A model generated the notes under the pieces. That model ran no database searches. It worked only from the letters and a program-made list of their open reading frames with translations, and was not told where the DNA came from. Below, one piece after another: positions 35,144 through 44,146 of a stretch of 64,000 bases of DNA. The stretch comes from Rhizobium sp. CIAT894 (GTDB lineage Bacteria > Pseudomonadota > Alphaproteobacteria > Rhizobiales > Rhizobiaceae). A program made the position numbers and the translations under genes. Numbering within the stretch: the stretch's first letter is position 1; the number at the start of each line of letters is the position of its first letter. The stretch spans positions 3,289,001 to 3,353,000 of the forward strand of contig NZ_CP020947.1 in NCBI RefSeq assembly GCF_000172795.2, in the 5' to 3' direction.

Positions 35144-35728
35144 GTAATCCCTCTTCTACCGCATCGCACGCAGGTAAACGCCAACGCGCTCCGCAGTTAC
35201 GGGCCCATCAAGCCCGACAATGACATAGTCGCATTTGGATCATCGGCACCGGCGCCGGGTCTCCGCTTGCAAGTTCACGACTTATTATATGAATCGCACC
35301 GAAAGATGGCCGAAAATTCCAATTTTAGCGCGCCAGTTTAGGGGTTCTAGCTTAACGCTACGATAAATATATCGGCTTAAGCAAGTGAAAATCCCAAACC
35401 GCCCAATAACGGCTCAACGCGCCGGCCGCCGGCCGCGCATAGACACGATGTTTACTGGGGCATTAACTATACGTTCAATATACATCTTTCTTGCTTTTGC
35501 GGGACGGAACATTTTTGTCATTGACCGTCCTTCGCTCTTTTGATTTCGACGGCAGATCCGGCGAGTTTGGAGCATGTCGCGGAAAACTGTGTGGCGGTTT
35601 TGCGGCAACGACATGCGCAAACAGGACCTAAAGCGCGGGGAGCGATTTCGATCGCGGCGCGCTTTACACGTCGAGACGGACCGCTCGGCAGCAGCGGCCG
35701 GCTGACGCCGTCCCGGCGGCAGTCTGCT
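35144..35728. other. intergenic region with a dispersed palindrome
   Basis: Between prsD and the PlyA-like gene are 585 bases without a gene. The middle (35280-35400) is AT-rich (TTATTATATGAATCG, GATAAATATATCGG) and probably holds the prsD promoter. The hairpin at 35629-35666 is a rhizobial-type repeat. A 210-codon frame crossing it is the shadow of the PlyA-like gene. Confidence 0.5.
35629..35666. repeat. palindromic intergenic repeat with UUCG loop
   Basis: TAAAGCGCG (35629-35637) pairs perfectly with CGCGCTTTA (35658-35666); an inner GCGAT/ATCGC closes a TTCG tetraloop. The neighbouring AACGACATGCGCAAACAGGA looks like the rest of a repeat I recall from Rhizobium intergenic regions. It could stabilise mRNA ends or stop transcription after the PlyA-like gene. 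Confidence 0.6.
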
Positions 35729-37285
35729 TCAGAGCAATATGTGGCTGTGATGGAATGCATCCACATCGATGCCGACGCTCAAGCTGTCCGTGTCGATATG
35801 CGAAGCGCCGTCGGAGATCTTGTACTGGAAGGACTCGCTGACCTTTCCGCTGAGGCCGGCGATTTTCGCCGCATCGACCGTGTAGGTGTAGTCGCCGTCG
35901 CTATCCACATGGATGACACCGTATTTTCCGGTCAGCGTCAGACCGTGTTTGTCGACCGCACTATCACCGAAGCGGCGAAGCAGCACGATCCCATTGGCCG
36001 CATGATCGTTTTCAAGAAGATTGCCGTGATAGGCGTTGCCGGTGTCGGCCGAGATCTTCAGAGTATCATGCACCGCGACAATTTTAGCGGCGACGGTCGG
36101 CGATGTGGGCGCCGTGTGCGTTTCGATGACCGGCTCGACAACTGGCGTGGCGGGGGTCTGTACACTTCCTGATGTATTGCCGGCAGCACTGTCGAGTTCG
36201 GCCTGGGCTTGTTCGAGCGTCTTGTTGTCGCTGACGGAGAACGTGTTTGCGACGGCAATGACGGCAGCTATCGTCGACGTCGACACCAGGCTGTCGACTA
36301 TATTGTCATGGAAAGAGCCGGTTGCAGCTCTGTCGACCTTCAGCGCCGACGAGGTCAGATCGTCAAAGACATTGTCATGGACGTCGATATTCGAGCGAAC
36401 ATAATCTGGATAACCCGCCGCACTGATCGATACGCCCCACACGCCGTCGTGAATATAGTTTCCGCTGATGTCGTAGTTCTTCGCATCGCCCTGATCGCCA
36501 AGGCCGATGCCATAGGACCATTTATAGCCGCCGAATCCGGAAATATCGTTGTCATGAATGGAGATATTCGTACCCGCCTGGGCGCTCAACCCGAAGCCGC
36601 CGCCGACCAGCGTATTGCCCTCGACCACCGCATCTGTGGCGCGCACCAGCACCAGCACGCCCTTGGCGCTATTGGTCTCGGTCTGCTCCAGATGATTGTC
36701 CTTGACCAGGATATTGCTGCTGTCATTCAGCTGGATGGCGTCAGCTGCGCTGCCGAGGCTGTTGGTCACGGTATTGTTGATGAGAGTGACGCCGTTGACC
36801 TTTTCCATCCAGATGCCGTCGGCATGCACACCGGTCAGCGTGCTGTTCTCGATCGTGATGTTCTGGCTGCTTTGGAAGCTGACTGAACCGGCCTTTCCGG
36901 AAAGGCCCGTATTTGTCACCTCGACGTTGCGCACCGTCCAGTTCGACACATTGCCCGCATAGATCGCGTTGGCCCCGGTATCGGCAATCTTGATGTTCTC
37001 GATGACGATGTTCGACGCCTTGGAACCGTGGATACCGTCATTGCTGCTGTGAATGACCGGTGCGTCGCCGATACCATAGCTGCCGATCGTGATCGGAGCG
37101 GTGACGCTGCCCGAATATTTCAAGTCGAACTGTTCGTTGAACACGCTTCCGGCAGCAAGGAGCACGCTGTCTCCGGGATTGAGCTTCAAGGCTTCGACAG
37201 CAGACAAAGTCGCAAAAGCTGAATTCTCGCCGGTTCCGCTATTGTGGTCGGATCCTGTTGCTGAATTCACGTAGTAGACGGTCAT
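35729..37285 (-). CDS. plyA: PlyA-like beta-helix glycanase with C-terminal cadherin-like domain
   Basis: The protein has about 390 residues of parallel beta-helix, with repeated runs such as NIVIENIKIADTGANAIYAG, NWTVRNVEVTNTGLSG and NISIHDNDISGFGG. A Pro/Thr linker and a Rap/cadherin-like C-terminal domain follow (GNLLENDHAANGIVLLRRFG, then FQYKISDGASHIDTD). There is no signal peptide, as expected for PrsDE substrates. PlyA of R. leguminosarum is an EPS-cutting glycanase encoded beside prsDE; domain order and location fit, though family identity was not searched. ATG at 37285 follows GGGAG; 37306 is the longest frame. Confidence 0.82.
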   Translation of the reverse strand: MTVYYVNSATGSDHNSGTGENSAFATLSAVEALKLNPGDSVLLAAGSVFNEQFDLKYSGSVTAPITIGSYGIGDAPVIHSSNDGIHGSKASNIVIENIKIADTGANAIYAGNVSNWTVRNVEVTNTGLSGKAGSVSFQSSQNITIENSTLTGVHADGIWMEKVNGVTLINNTVTNSLGSAADAIQLNDSSNILVKDNHLEQTETNSAKGVLVLVRATDAVVEGNTLVGGGFGLSAQAGTNISIHDNDISGFGGYKWSYGIGLGDQGDAKNYDISGNYIHDGVWGVSISAAGYPDYVRSNIDVHDNVFDDLTSSALKVDRAATGSFHDNIVDSLVSTSTIAAVIAVANTFSVSDNKTLEQAQAELDSAAGNTSGSVQTPATPVVEPVIETHTAPTSPTVAAKIVAVHDTLKISADTGNAYHGNLLENDHAANGIVLLRRFGDSAVDKHGLTLTGKYGVIHVDSDGDYTYTVDAAKIAGLSGKVSESFQYKISDGASHIDTDSLSVGIDVDAFHHSHILL

Positions 37286-37975
37286 GCTCTGATCTCCCCG
37301 CGCCAATGGAAATCTTTTAAGCGTGGACCTCTCTCCGCCAGCTAAAATGAAACACTAAAATGCCGGACATCCCGCAATAATTCTTGAATTCTGAAGAAAA
37401 GGACGTGCTTCAGCGGTAAACATTTTGCATTGCAGCGAATTTGTACCGCACAATTCACGTATACCTCTCAGTAATACGTGCAACACGAGCGCATCTCTCA
37501 ACCTGTGATATTTCGATAGAAAGGAGTTCAGCCCGGTACCTAAATTCCTTGGTAAACGGCTATGACGACGAAGTCGCAGCGACAAACATCAGGCACAATC
37601 CAGTTGCAATAATGCTACAATCAATCAAAAACTTAAAATTTAACAATAGCTCAATCTGATTATCCGGAATATGACAAGCAGAAGAAGCTTCATGCCGTAT
37701 TATTGTAAATTGCCCACCAATAAAATTTCTTGTCACCGGAAGAAAATTGGCAGCGAATGTCATAGCTTGCGTTTTCAATTATTGTTAACGCAATATTACC
37801 TAGGCCTTTCATTATCTTATGCACATTTAACGTGTGCCGATATTGAGCATCGCGCCCAGAAATGCTCACTTTTTGTTAATTATGTTCTTGACTCTCCGAA
37901 TTAGGAAATCCTTAATCGGGCCGCTCGCCAAAGGTCAGGGACGGCCGGCGAAGAATAATTCAAGGAGAGAATTCA
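37286..37975. other. AT-rich divergent regulatory region
   Basis: About 690 bases lie between the PlyA-like gene (minus) and the Rap-like gene (plus). It is AT-rich with short dyads such as GCACATTTAACGTGTGC near 37820 and probably holds promoters and binding sites for both secreted proteins. No gene is convincing; the short frames in it lack ribosome sites. Confidence 0.5.
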
Positions 37976-38686
37976 ATGGCTATTCATGCAACCGACGATA
38001 CTGCAACATTCCTGGAAACCGACGTCATCTCGGGAAATCTGCTTTCTAACGATTCATCCGACAACGGCCACCTGTTCCTGCGCGCCTTCGATCAGCAGAG
38101 CGTTGGCGCCAAGCAAGGCAACAACCAGGTCACCGAAATCCAGGGCGACTACGGCACCTTCTTCGTCAAGCCGGACGGCAGCTACACCTATGTTCTAAGC
38201 GCCGCTGCCAAGGTCAACTTCACCAATGGTGAACTGCTTCAGGAGAAGGTCTCATACAAGATCTCCGACGGCAGCGGCCACACCGACGTCGGCCTGTTCA
38301 CGCTGAATATTCAGGGTGTAACCCAGGTCAAGCCGATCGCTGTCGACGACCATTACAGCTTCATCGAAGGCAACCCCATCGGCGGCAACGCTCTCGCCAA
38401 CGACATTCCCGGCGACAATGGTCATCTCTTCCTCCGTCAGTTCGGCACCACGAGCGTCAACGGCAATCCGAGCGCAACGACCGACGTCGCCGGCACCTAC
38501 GGCACGTTCCACGTCAAGTCGGACGGCTCATTCACCTATGATCTGGCAGCAGATATCGCCCCGGGCGATCACGTCACGGAAACCGTCCAGTACTACAAGA
38601 TCTCGGACGGCCAAGGTCACACGGATGTCGGCGTTCTGACGCTCAATATCACCGGCACGGATTTCGTTTCGGGCGCCAGCGTCTGA
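37976..38686 (+). CDS. Rap-like secreted lectin with two cadherin-like domains
   Basis: The 236-residue protein is two tandem copies of one domain: GNLLSNDSSDNGHLFLRAF to VSYKISDGSGHTDVGLFTLN, then GNALANDIPGDNGHLFLRQF to YYKISDGQGHTDVGVLTLNI. Acid-rich DxxDNGH loops are likely calcium sites. There is no signal peptide, so export by PrsDE is expected. RapA proteins of R. leguminosarum have this two-domain build and bind acidic EPS in a calcium-dependent way. The same domain ends the PlyA-like protein, encoded on the other side of the divergent region. AAGGAGAG precedes the ATG. Confidence 0.87.
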   Translation: MAIHATDDTATFLETDVISGNLLSNDSSDNGHLFLRAFDQQSVGAKQGNNQVTEIQGDYGTFFVKPDGSYTYVLSAAAKVNFTNGELLQEKVSYKISDGSGHTDVGLFTLNIQGVTQVKPIAVDDHYSFIEGNPIGGNALANDIPGDNGHLFLRQFGTTSVNGNPSATTDVAGTYGTFHVKSDGSFTYDLAADIAPGDHVTETVQYYKISDGQGHTDVGVLTLNITGTDFVSGASV

Positions 38687-38711
38687 TCGTTCCATAGCCG
38701 ATCAATAGACA

Positions 38712-38741
38712 ATGCCCGCCGCGCAAACGGCGGGCATTCTC
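38712..38741 (+). terminator. Rho-independent-type terminator after the Rap-like gene
   Basis: ATGCCCGCCG (38712-38721) pairs perfectly with CGGCGGGCAT (38728-38737) around CGCAAA, followed by TCTCATATTT. It begins 26 bases after the stop codon. Confidence 0.8.
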
Positions 38742-38832
38742 ATATTTCAGTTCGGGCTCGATAAAAAAACCGGAGCAGCGGCTTGGCTGCAACCCGGTGC
38801 CGGTATGCGCCAGCCTTCAAAGCGTCGACGAA

Positions 38833-39537
38833 TTATCTGCTGCAACGCTGTCGAAACCGTGCTGTCGCACCGTCTCCGACGCTCGCCCAGCTTCGATCAA
38901 AGATTGGACGAAGCTGCGGGCTGATCTCTTTTATCGCAGCATTGACCCTGCAGCGATCGCCGAGTTTCAGCATTGTCGTCAGATCGCTATCGAGCGCGCG
39001 CTTGGCCGCGGCAAGCGTCGCGTCGGTGAAATCGTTCCAGAAATAAAACCGCGTCAGAACCATCATTTCGTCGTGGGGCGCCAGCACAACCGAGCGCTTC
39101 ATCATTCCCGCAATCGAAACCGGCTCTTCCGCAATAGTCGACTGCACGGCCGCAAGACGAAGCCAAAAATTGCTGTTCGTCGGCATGCACGACAGCGCAT
39201 ACCGAAGATATTGGCGCGCACCCGATGCTGCAGCGGCCCAGGCGTCATAGTTGACATTGACGTTTTGCCGATCGAGTTGCGCCAGGACGAGCGTTACGCC
39301 AGCCGCCACAATGTCGGATCGGCAATAATGCCCGTCAACAACCTCGACACTGCGCGAAGCATATTTAGCCACGACATCATCGGCGACAGTCCCGCCACGC
39401 TCGATCCTTTCGGCGACGATCGAGATGCTTGCCGTTCTGATCGACGCGTACAGCTCACGACCAGCCAGCACCGCAAAGGCGACGGTGACGACAACAAAAA
39501 CGACCCTGGAAACCGAAACGGACCGACTGCCGAACAT
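38833..39537 (-). CDS. hypothetical membrane-anchored protein of the EPS assembly operon
   Basis: A 234-residue product with one N-terminal membrane helix (SRVVFVVVTVAFAVLAGREL) and a helical, presumably periplasmic domain containing ARQYLRYALSCMPTNSNFWL and VLAPHDEMMVLTRFYFWNDF, which could be tetratricopeptide-like. Its ATG shares a base with the stop of pssP (TGATG), so it is translated with the chain-length protein. I do not know its function; close coupling suggests a role in EPS polymerisation or export. Confidence 0.75.
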   Translation of the reverse strand: MFGSRSVSVSRVVFVVVTVAFAVLAGRELYASIRTASISIVAERIERGGTVADDVVAKYASRSVEVVDGHYCRSDIVAAGVTLVLAQLDRQNVNVNYDAWAAAASGARQYLRYALSCMPTNSNFWLRLAAVQSTIAEEPVSIAGMMKRSVVLAPHDEMMVLTRFYFWNDFTDATLAAAKRALDSDLTTMLKLGDRCRVNAAIKEISPQLRPIFDRSWASVGDGATARFRQRCSR

Positions 39538-41813
39538 CAGCTTTCGGTATAGTATCGCGAATACCGCTTATAATAATATTCGCTCGAACCGAATGTCCGG
39601 TAAAGCTTCATCTGCGACGGGTCGACCTTGGTCAATACGGCACCGACGCATTTTGCATAGAGTTCCGGCTCGGACAGCAGGGTCGACTGCACGACCTTGC
39701 GCGAGGTCTTCCCCCACTCGATAACGAACACCACCGCATCGAGCTTCGAACTGATAGCGCGCGCATCGACAACCGGCGCCAAGGGCGGCAGGTCGACGAT
39801 AATATAATCGAAGCTCTGACGCGCCGTTTCAAGAAGCTGATCCATGCCGCGTGACGCCAGCAACTCCGACGAATGCGGAACGCGGTACCGCGCCACCGTC
39901 GGCAGAAATGCAAGCTTTGTCCTTGGATCGAGTAGGATCAGATCCTTGAGCGGACGACCGTCGACGATCGCCTCGAGCAAGCCCGCCTCGGCATGGCGGC
40001 CGATTGCCCGGGTTGCGCCGGGATTACGCATGTCGCCGTCGATCAGCAGGCAGCGCGCACCCTGCATTGCCAGAAGCTTGGCAAAATTGACGGATGTCGT
40101 CGACTTGCCCTCCCCGGGCAGGCTCGACACGACGCCGATGACCTTGCAGCGCTGATCGGCGGCGCTGATGTCGATGGCGATTTTCGCGCTTCGAAGCGTT
40201 TCGGCAAATGCCGACAGCGGATGCTCCTCGACATAGGTCGTCGTCTTCCCGCCTCTGGCGATGCTTCGCGGATTGTTGGGATCGACAAGCGCCGGATCGT
40301 CGACGTTATTTTCGATCAGCGGCATGACGCCGAGAGACTCGACATCCAGCACTTCCCGGACATCGTCACCGGTGCGGAAGAACCGATCCCGGAATTCACG
40401 GAAGGCGCCGATGCCGCTTCCGACTGCGCATCCGAGGAACATCGCAAAAGCGACGACGAGGGCTCTCTTTGGAGCACTCGGCTTCGTCGGAGTCTCCGCC
40501 GTCGTGATGATACGCGCGGCAGTGATCGGAAAGCTCTGCTGCTGAATGGCTTCCTGATAGCGCGTCAAGAAGCTCTGATAGAGATTCTTGTAGGTATCCC
40601 GGGTACGCTCAAGCTCGCGAAGCTGCACCTGCGTCTCGCCGGCCGTTGCAGCCACTCCCGTCGCTTGATCAACGCTTTCGCGGAGCGACTTCTCTCGAGA
40701 CTGAGCGACCTGTACCTCGCTTTGATAGCTCTCAGAAATACGGTTCAACTCGTCAAACATGAGTCGTTCATATTCGGCCATTTCCGCACGAAGCCGGACC
40801 GCCTGGACGTGGTCCGGACCGAGTCGCGCCTCGATTTCGGCTTCGAGCTTCGAAGCTTCAAGATATTTCTTGCGCAGGTCGTTCGAAATGGAGCTGTCGA
40901 GCACATCCGTGACGATCGCATCGGTCTGTTTGGCATCGATAATCGACTTGACGCGCGCATATTTTGCCTCGGCCTGCGCTGTCGCCGCCTGGGCATTGAT
41001 TAGCTGGCTGTTCAGTTCGGAAAGCTGCTGCTCGCTGAGAAGCGTTCCGGTTCCTGACTCGACAAGCCCGTGCTCGCTACGGAATTTCTGAACCGCAAGG
41101 TCGGTGTCCAGCGCCTGCTGTCGCAGTTCCTCGATACGCTCTTGCAACCACGCGCCGGCCCGGCGTGTCGCCTCGTATTTCGAATTGAGCTTGTCGACAA
41201 GATAGACGTCGGCGATCGCGGCCGCGATCTGACGCGCCATGTCGGGCGACTGCGAGGTATAACTGACATCGAGAACGTAGGATTTGCCGACGCGTTCGAC
41301 ATCGATATTGCCGGCGACGGTTTCGGCAGCAAACCGCCGCTTCATGTCCTGATCCGGTGCCACGGCCGCGTCATCGGCAAACCACGATTTGAAATTCACC
41401 AGAGATTTCAGCGTCGCGACTGAAAACAGCGAATTCTGCTGTGCGTTAAACACCGGATCGTCGACAAGCTTCAACTTGTCGACGACGGCATAGGCGATCG
41501 TGTCGGACTTCAACAACTCGACCTGGCTGAGGACCGTCCCTTCGTCATCGTCCAATTGGCCGAAAGCCGCCAGCTGGTTGATCACCTGATTGTCGCTGCG
41601 ATCGATCAGCACGCTTGTATCGGCGGTATAGACCGGTACCGATGTCACCACATAGACGATGCCGAGAATGGCGAAGGCGAAAGCGCTCGCCGCGACCATC
41701 CGCCACTGTCGGCGGGCAATCGCGATGAGCTTGTCGAAATCGATGAAATCAGCTTCGTTTCCCGTATCGCGGGAGGGGTCGATACGCGGCGTAAGTTTAT
41801 CTGGCGATAGCAA
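39537..41813 (-). CDS. pssP: PssP, polysaccharide co-polymerase with BY-kinase domain
   Basis: The 758-residue PCP-2a protein has a first membrane helix at about 38-60 and the Wzz motif region around it. A long periplasmic coiled coil and a second helix (VVAFAMFLGCAVGSGIGAF) follow. The cytosolic bacterial tyrosine kinase domain has Walker A VVSSLPGEGKSTTSVNFAK, Walker A' CLLIDGDMRN and Walker B YIIVDLPPL. It ends in a tyrosine cluster, SSEYYYKRYSRYYTES, for autophosphorylation. It sets EPS chain length with Wzy and PssN. The TTG at 41813 follows GGAG by seven bases. Confidence 0.92.
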   Translation of the reverse strand: MLSPDKLTPRIDPSRDTGNEADFIDFDKLIAIARRQWRMVAASAFAFAILGIVYVVTSVPVYTADTSVLIDRSDNQVINQLAAFGQLDDDEGTVLSQVELLKSDTIAYAVVDKLKLVDDPVFNAQQNSLFSVATLKSLVNFKSWFADDAAVAPDQDMKRRFAAETVAGNIDVERVGKSYVLDVSYTSQSPDMARQIAAAIADVYLVDKLNSKYEATRRAGAWLQERIEELRQQALDTDLAVQKFRSEHGLVESGTGTLLSEQQLSELNSQLINAQAATAQAEAKYARVKSIIDAKQTDAIVTDVLDSSISNDLRKKYLEASKLEAEIEARLGPDHVQAVRLRAEMAEYERLMFDELNRISESYQSEVQVAQSREKSLRESVDQATGVAATAGETQVQLRELERTRDTYKNLYQSFLTRYQEAIQQQSFPITAARIITTAETPTKPSAPKRALVVAFAMFLGCAVGSGIGAFREFRDRFFRTGDDVREVLDVESLGVMPLIENNVDDPALVDPNNPRSIARGGKTTTYVEEHPLSAFAETLRSAKIAIDISAADQRCKVIGVVSSLPGEGKSTTSVNFAKLLAMQGARCLLIDGDMRNPGATRAIGRHAEAGLLEAIVDGRPLKDLILLDPRTKLAFLPTVARYRVPHSSELLASRGMDQLLETARQSFDYIIVDLPPLAPVVDARAISSKLDAVVFVIEWGKTSRKVVQSTLLSEPELYAKCVGAVLTKVDPSQMKLYRTFGSSEYYYKRYSRYYTES

Positions 41814-41864
41814 TTTCGATCTCCAACAAAGGCGTCAAGCGCTAAGATCTAAGGGCAATTCCAG

Positions 41865-42569
41865 CTATTGTATGACGGGGGTGCTCGGACTCGTCGATCC
41901 GCCCGTGTCGGAAGACGACTGCCCTGCCCCATTCACGCTGAGGATCGTCGTCGTCGAGGACGAGCTGTCGTCGCTGGCGCCGCCATTGGAAACCTTGAGT
42001 GTACCGGCAGTCGTCGCGGCTCCGTCGAAGGGCGTACCATCGTCAGAGCCCGGCCCCGTCGGGCCAATCGACCCGTCATTGCCGATGCCGGCTGCAGCGG
42101 CGGCACTTGCCCCCGGGCCGAGCGCCGCAGTTCCGCCTTCGGCAAGAACCTTCGCAAAGGCGGCAAGCAGCGGCGCCAGATTGGGATCGGCACTCGCCGC
42201 CTCGGCAACGGCCTTTTCGATTGCCAGCTTGAACTGCGGATCCGAGACCTGGCAGCTGTTCGCCGCCCTTCCAAGACCAGACCCGATCGCCGCCATCTGC
42301 GCGGCATTGGCCTTTTTGGCCTGCTCGATCACCGGCGCAAGCGTGTCATTGCTGCTGCCGACCAGTGCCCGAACACGGGATGACAAAACCAACGGATCGG
42401 ACATATCGAGCAGAGCGGCGGGATTGGTCGTAAATCCGCTGACGTCGACCGAAGTCAGATTTGCCGGCCCGAGGCAGGCGGCCGCAAAAGCGCTCGAAGT
42501 CATGCCGGCAAACATCGCGACGACAATTCCGCTATACGCAAGCTTACGATAAACAGCTGACCTTGCCAT
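41865..42569 (-). CDS. pssO: PssO-like exported protein
   Basis: The 234-residue protein has a signal peptide (VVAMFAGMTSSAFAAACLG) and a helical domain with conserved-looking Cys (AACLGPAN and ANSCQVSD). The C-terminal 90 residues are Ala/Gly/Ser/Thr-rich and disordered. It lies between pssN and pssP in the order T-N-O-P described for R. leguminosarum, where PssO is a secreted or surface protein needed for EPS export. The symbol follows from position and size; the sequence alone names no family. AAGGA precedes the ATG. Confidence 0.72.
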   Translation of the reverse strand: MARSAVYRKLAYSGIVVAMFAGMTSSAFAAACLGPANLTSVDVSGFTTNPAALLDMSDPLVLSSRVRALVGSSNDTLAPVIEQAKKANAAQMAAIGSGLGRAANSCQVSDPQFKLAIEKAVAEAASADPNLAPLLAAFAKVLAEGGTAALGPGASAAAAAGIGNDGSIGPTGPGSDDGTPFDGAATTAGTLKVSNGGASDDSSSSTTTILSVNGAGQSSSDTGGSTSPSTPVIQ

Positions 42570-42645
42570 AACCTAGTCCTTCATCAAATCCGCTATATAT
42601 AGGCCGCCGGCGTCGATCAGCGATCGATGCCGGCGCCTATTTCAA

Positions 42646-43857
42646 TCAATTTTCGAGATCCCGAACCGCGTTGCGGGTATCCCTCGCATCGTCGGTCACG
42701 CCGGAAACAGTGGACGATACCGAGTTGACGATGTCAAGGAACTTGACCAGTTCGACAGAGTCCGAATTGGAAATATAGATAATATCCTTGTCTTCCATCT
42801 TGAATTGCTGGGTGGCAAACAAGGTAGCGGGATCACGCAGGTTGGCGCGAATGATCACCGGAACCGCATCCCCTGCAAATCTCGTCGTGTCCACGCGCAT
42901 CGCTTGAAGCGTTTTCTTTGGAACCTGGCGATAGAGCAGAACCTGAGCCGGATCGGCGCGGTCGTCGCGCAGGCCACCTGCCTTTGCAATTGCCTCGCCA
43001 AGGGTCAAGTCAGACTCTTCGAAATCGAAACGGCCGCTGACGCCGGCGGCGCCGAGCGCAAGATAGGTGCGGCGCTCGTGATCGACCGAGATCGTATCAT
43101 CCGGCGCGACATAGATATTTTCCGCCGGGTTTTTCAGCAGCGTATTGTAGGCGACGGTTGCCGTCTTGCCGCGGCGCTGCAGCGTCACGTTCGTTTCGAT
43201 ATTGTTGGTCGTTAAACCGCCGGCGGCGGAAATGACGTCGAGAACACGTTCACCGGCCGGGCTGATCTCGACACGCTGCGGGTTGTTGACGTCGCCGAGA
43301 ACCGCAACCTGGCTGGACCGGTTTGTCGTCGTCGTGATAACCACCTGCGGCTCGATCGCGCGGCTCGCCAGGCGATCTTCGACATCCTGTTCCACGGTCT
43401 CCTTGAGGCGACCGGCAGCCGGAACGCGGCCTGCATAAGGAATTGTGATCGTGCCGTTTCTATCGATGGTCTGAGTCGGCAGCGAGATGTAATTGCCGGG
43501 TCGGCTGCCAGCATCGGACGGAATGAAGAGACCGCCGGACTGGGCTTCGAAGATGGCGACCTGAACGACGTCGCCGTAACCAAGCGGAATTTCGGGGGCG
43601 CCGCCTCGACCGCCGCCAAAGCCCTTGAAGGAGGTTGGCTGGGCAGAGGTAAAATAGGGAAGAACGTTCTTGCTGAGATCGACGAGGGCGTAGTCGATGC
43701 CGACGCGACGCTCCTTCGTTGTCACTTTTACCGCGGCATCTCGATCAACATCTTTGTGATCGGGGCCGGATCTTGGCAACGACGTGCAGCTTGCCAATAT
43801 AGTGGTTAGCGCTACAACAATGGCGACGCGTGTACTAACGATACGAGAACAACCCAT
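42646..43857 (-). CDS. pssN: PssN, outer-membrane polysaccharide export lipoprotein
   Basis: This Wza/OPX-family protein begins with a lipoprotein signal (RVAIVVALTTILASC, Cys about residue 24). A poly-export domain follows with IPLGYGDVVQVAIFEAQSGG and TIDRNGTITIPYAGRV, then SLBB-type domains (VAVLGDVNNPQRVEISPAGE). It would form the outer-membrane part of the EPS channel and link to PssP and Wzy. The first ATG in a good signal context is at 43857; the frame is open to a TTG at 43926. The C-terminal helix (VELVKFLDIVNSVSSTVSG) fits membrane insertion. Confidence 0.93.
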   Translation of the reverse strand: MGCSRIVSTRVAIVVALTTILASCTSLPRSGPDHKDVDRDAAVKVTTKERRVGIDYALVDLSKNVLPYFTSAQPTSFKGFGGGRGGAPEIPLGYGDVVQVAIFEAQSGGLFIPSDAGSRPGNYISLPTQTIDRNGTITIPYAGRVPAAGRLKETVEQDVEDRLASRAIEPQVVITTTTNRSSQVAVLGDVNNPQRVEISPAGERVLDVISAAGGLTTNNIETNVTLQRRGKTATVAYNTLLKNPAENIYVAPDDTISVDHERRTYLALGAAGVSGRFDFEESDLTLGEAIAKAGGLRDDRADPAQVLLYRQVPKKTLQAMRVDTTRFAGDAVPVIIRANLRDPATLFATQQFKMEDKDIIYISNSDSVELVKFLDIVNSVSSTVSGVTDDARDTRNAVRDLEN

Positions 43858-44146
43858 AGAATAACCTGTGTTGACGCCCCTGAAGCTACTGCCCCGCAAT
43901 CTGACCAAATACAAGACAATCCCCAATCAATAACACTGAAAGCCGATTAACATTCCCCTAACTGTGGCAGGCCGGCAACGCCAGGCCTCTTAGGAAGCGA
44001 AAATGACGCCGACCCGACTTTTTTTGGGGCCGCAACAATCCGAAGGCTGCACCTGCTATAAAATTTCTTGCGTTTGAGAGTCAACAGTTCGCACCTGCAC
44101 AATCACTACTTTTGAAAAACCTTCATAAAATTCACCCACTTAATTT

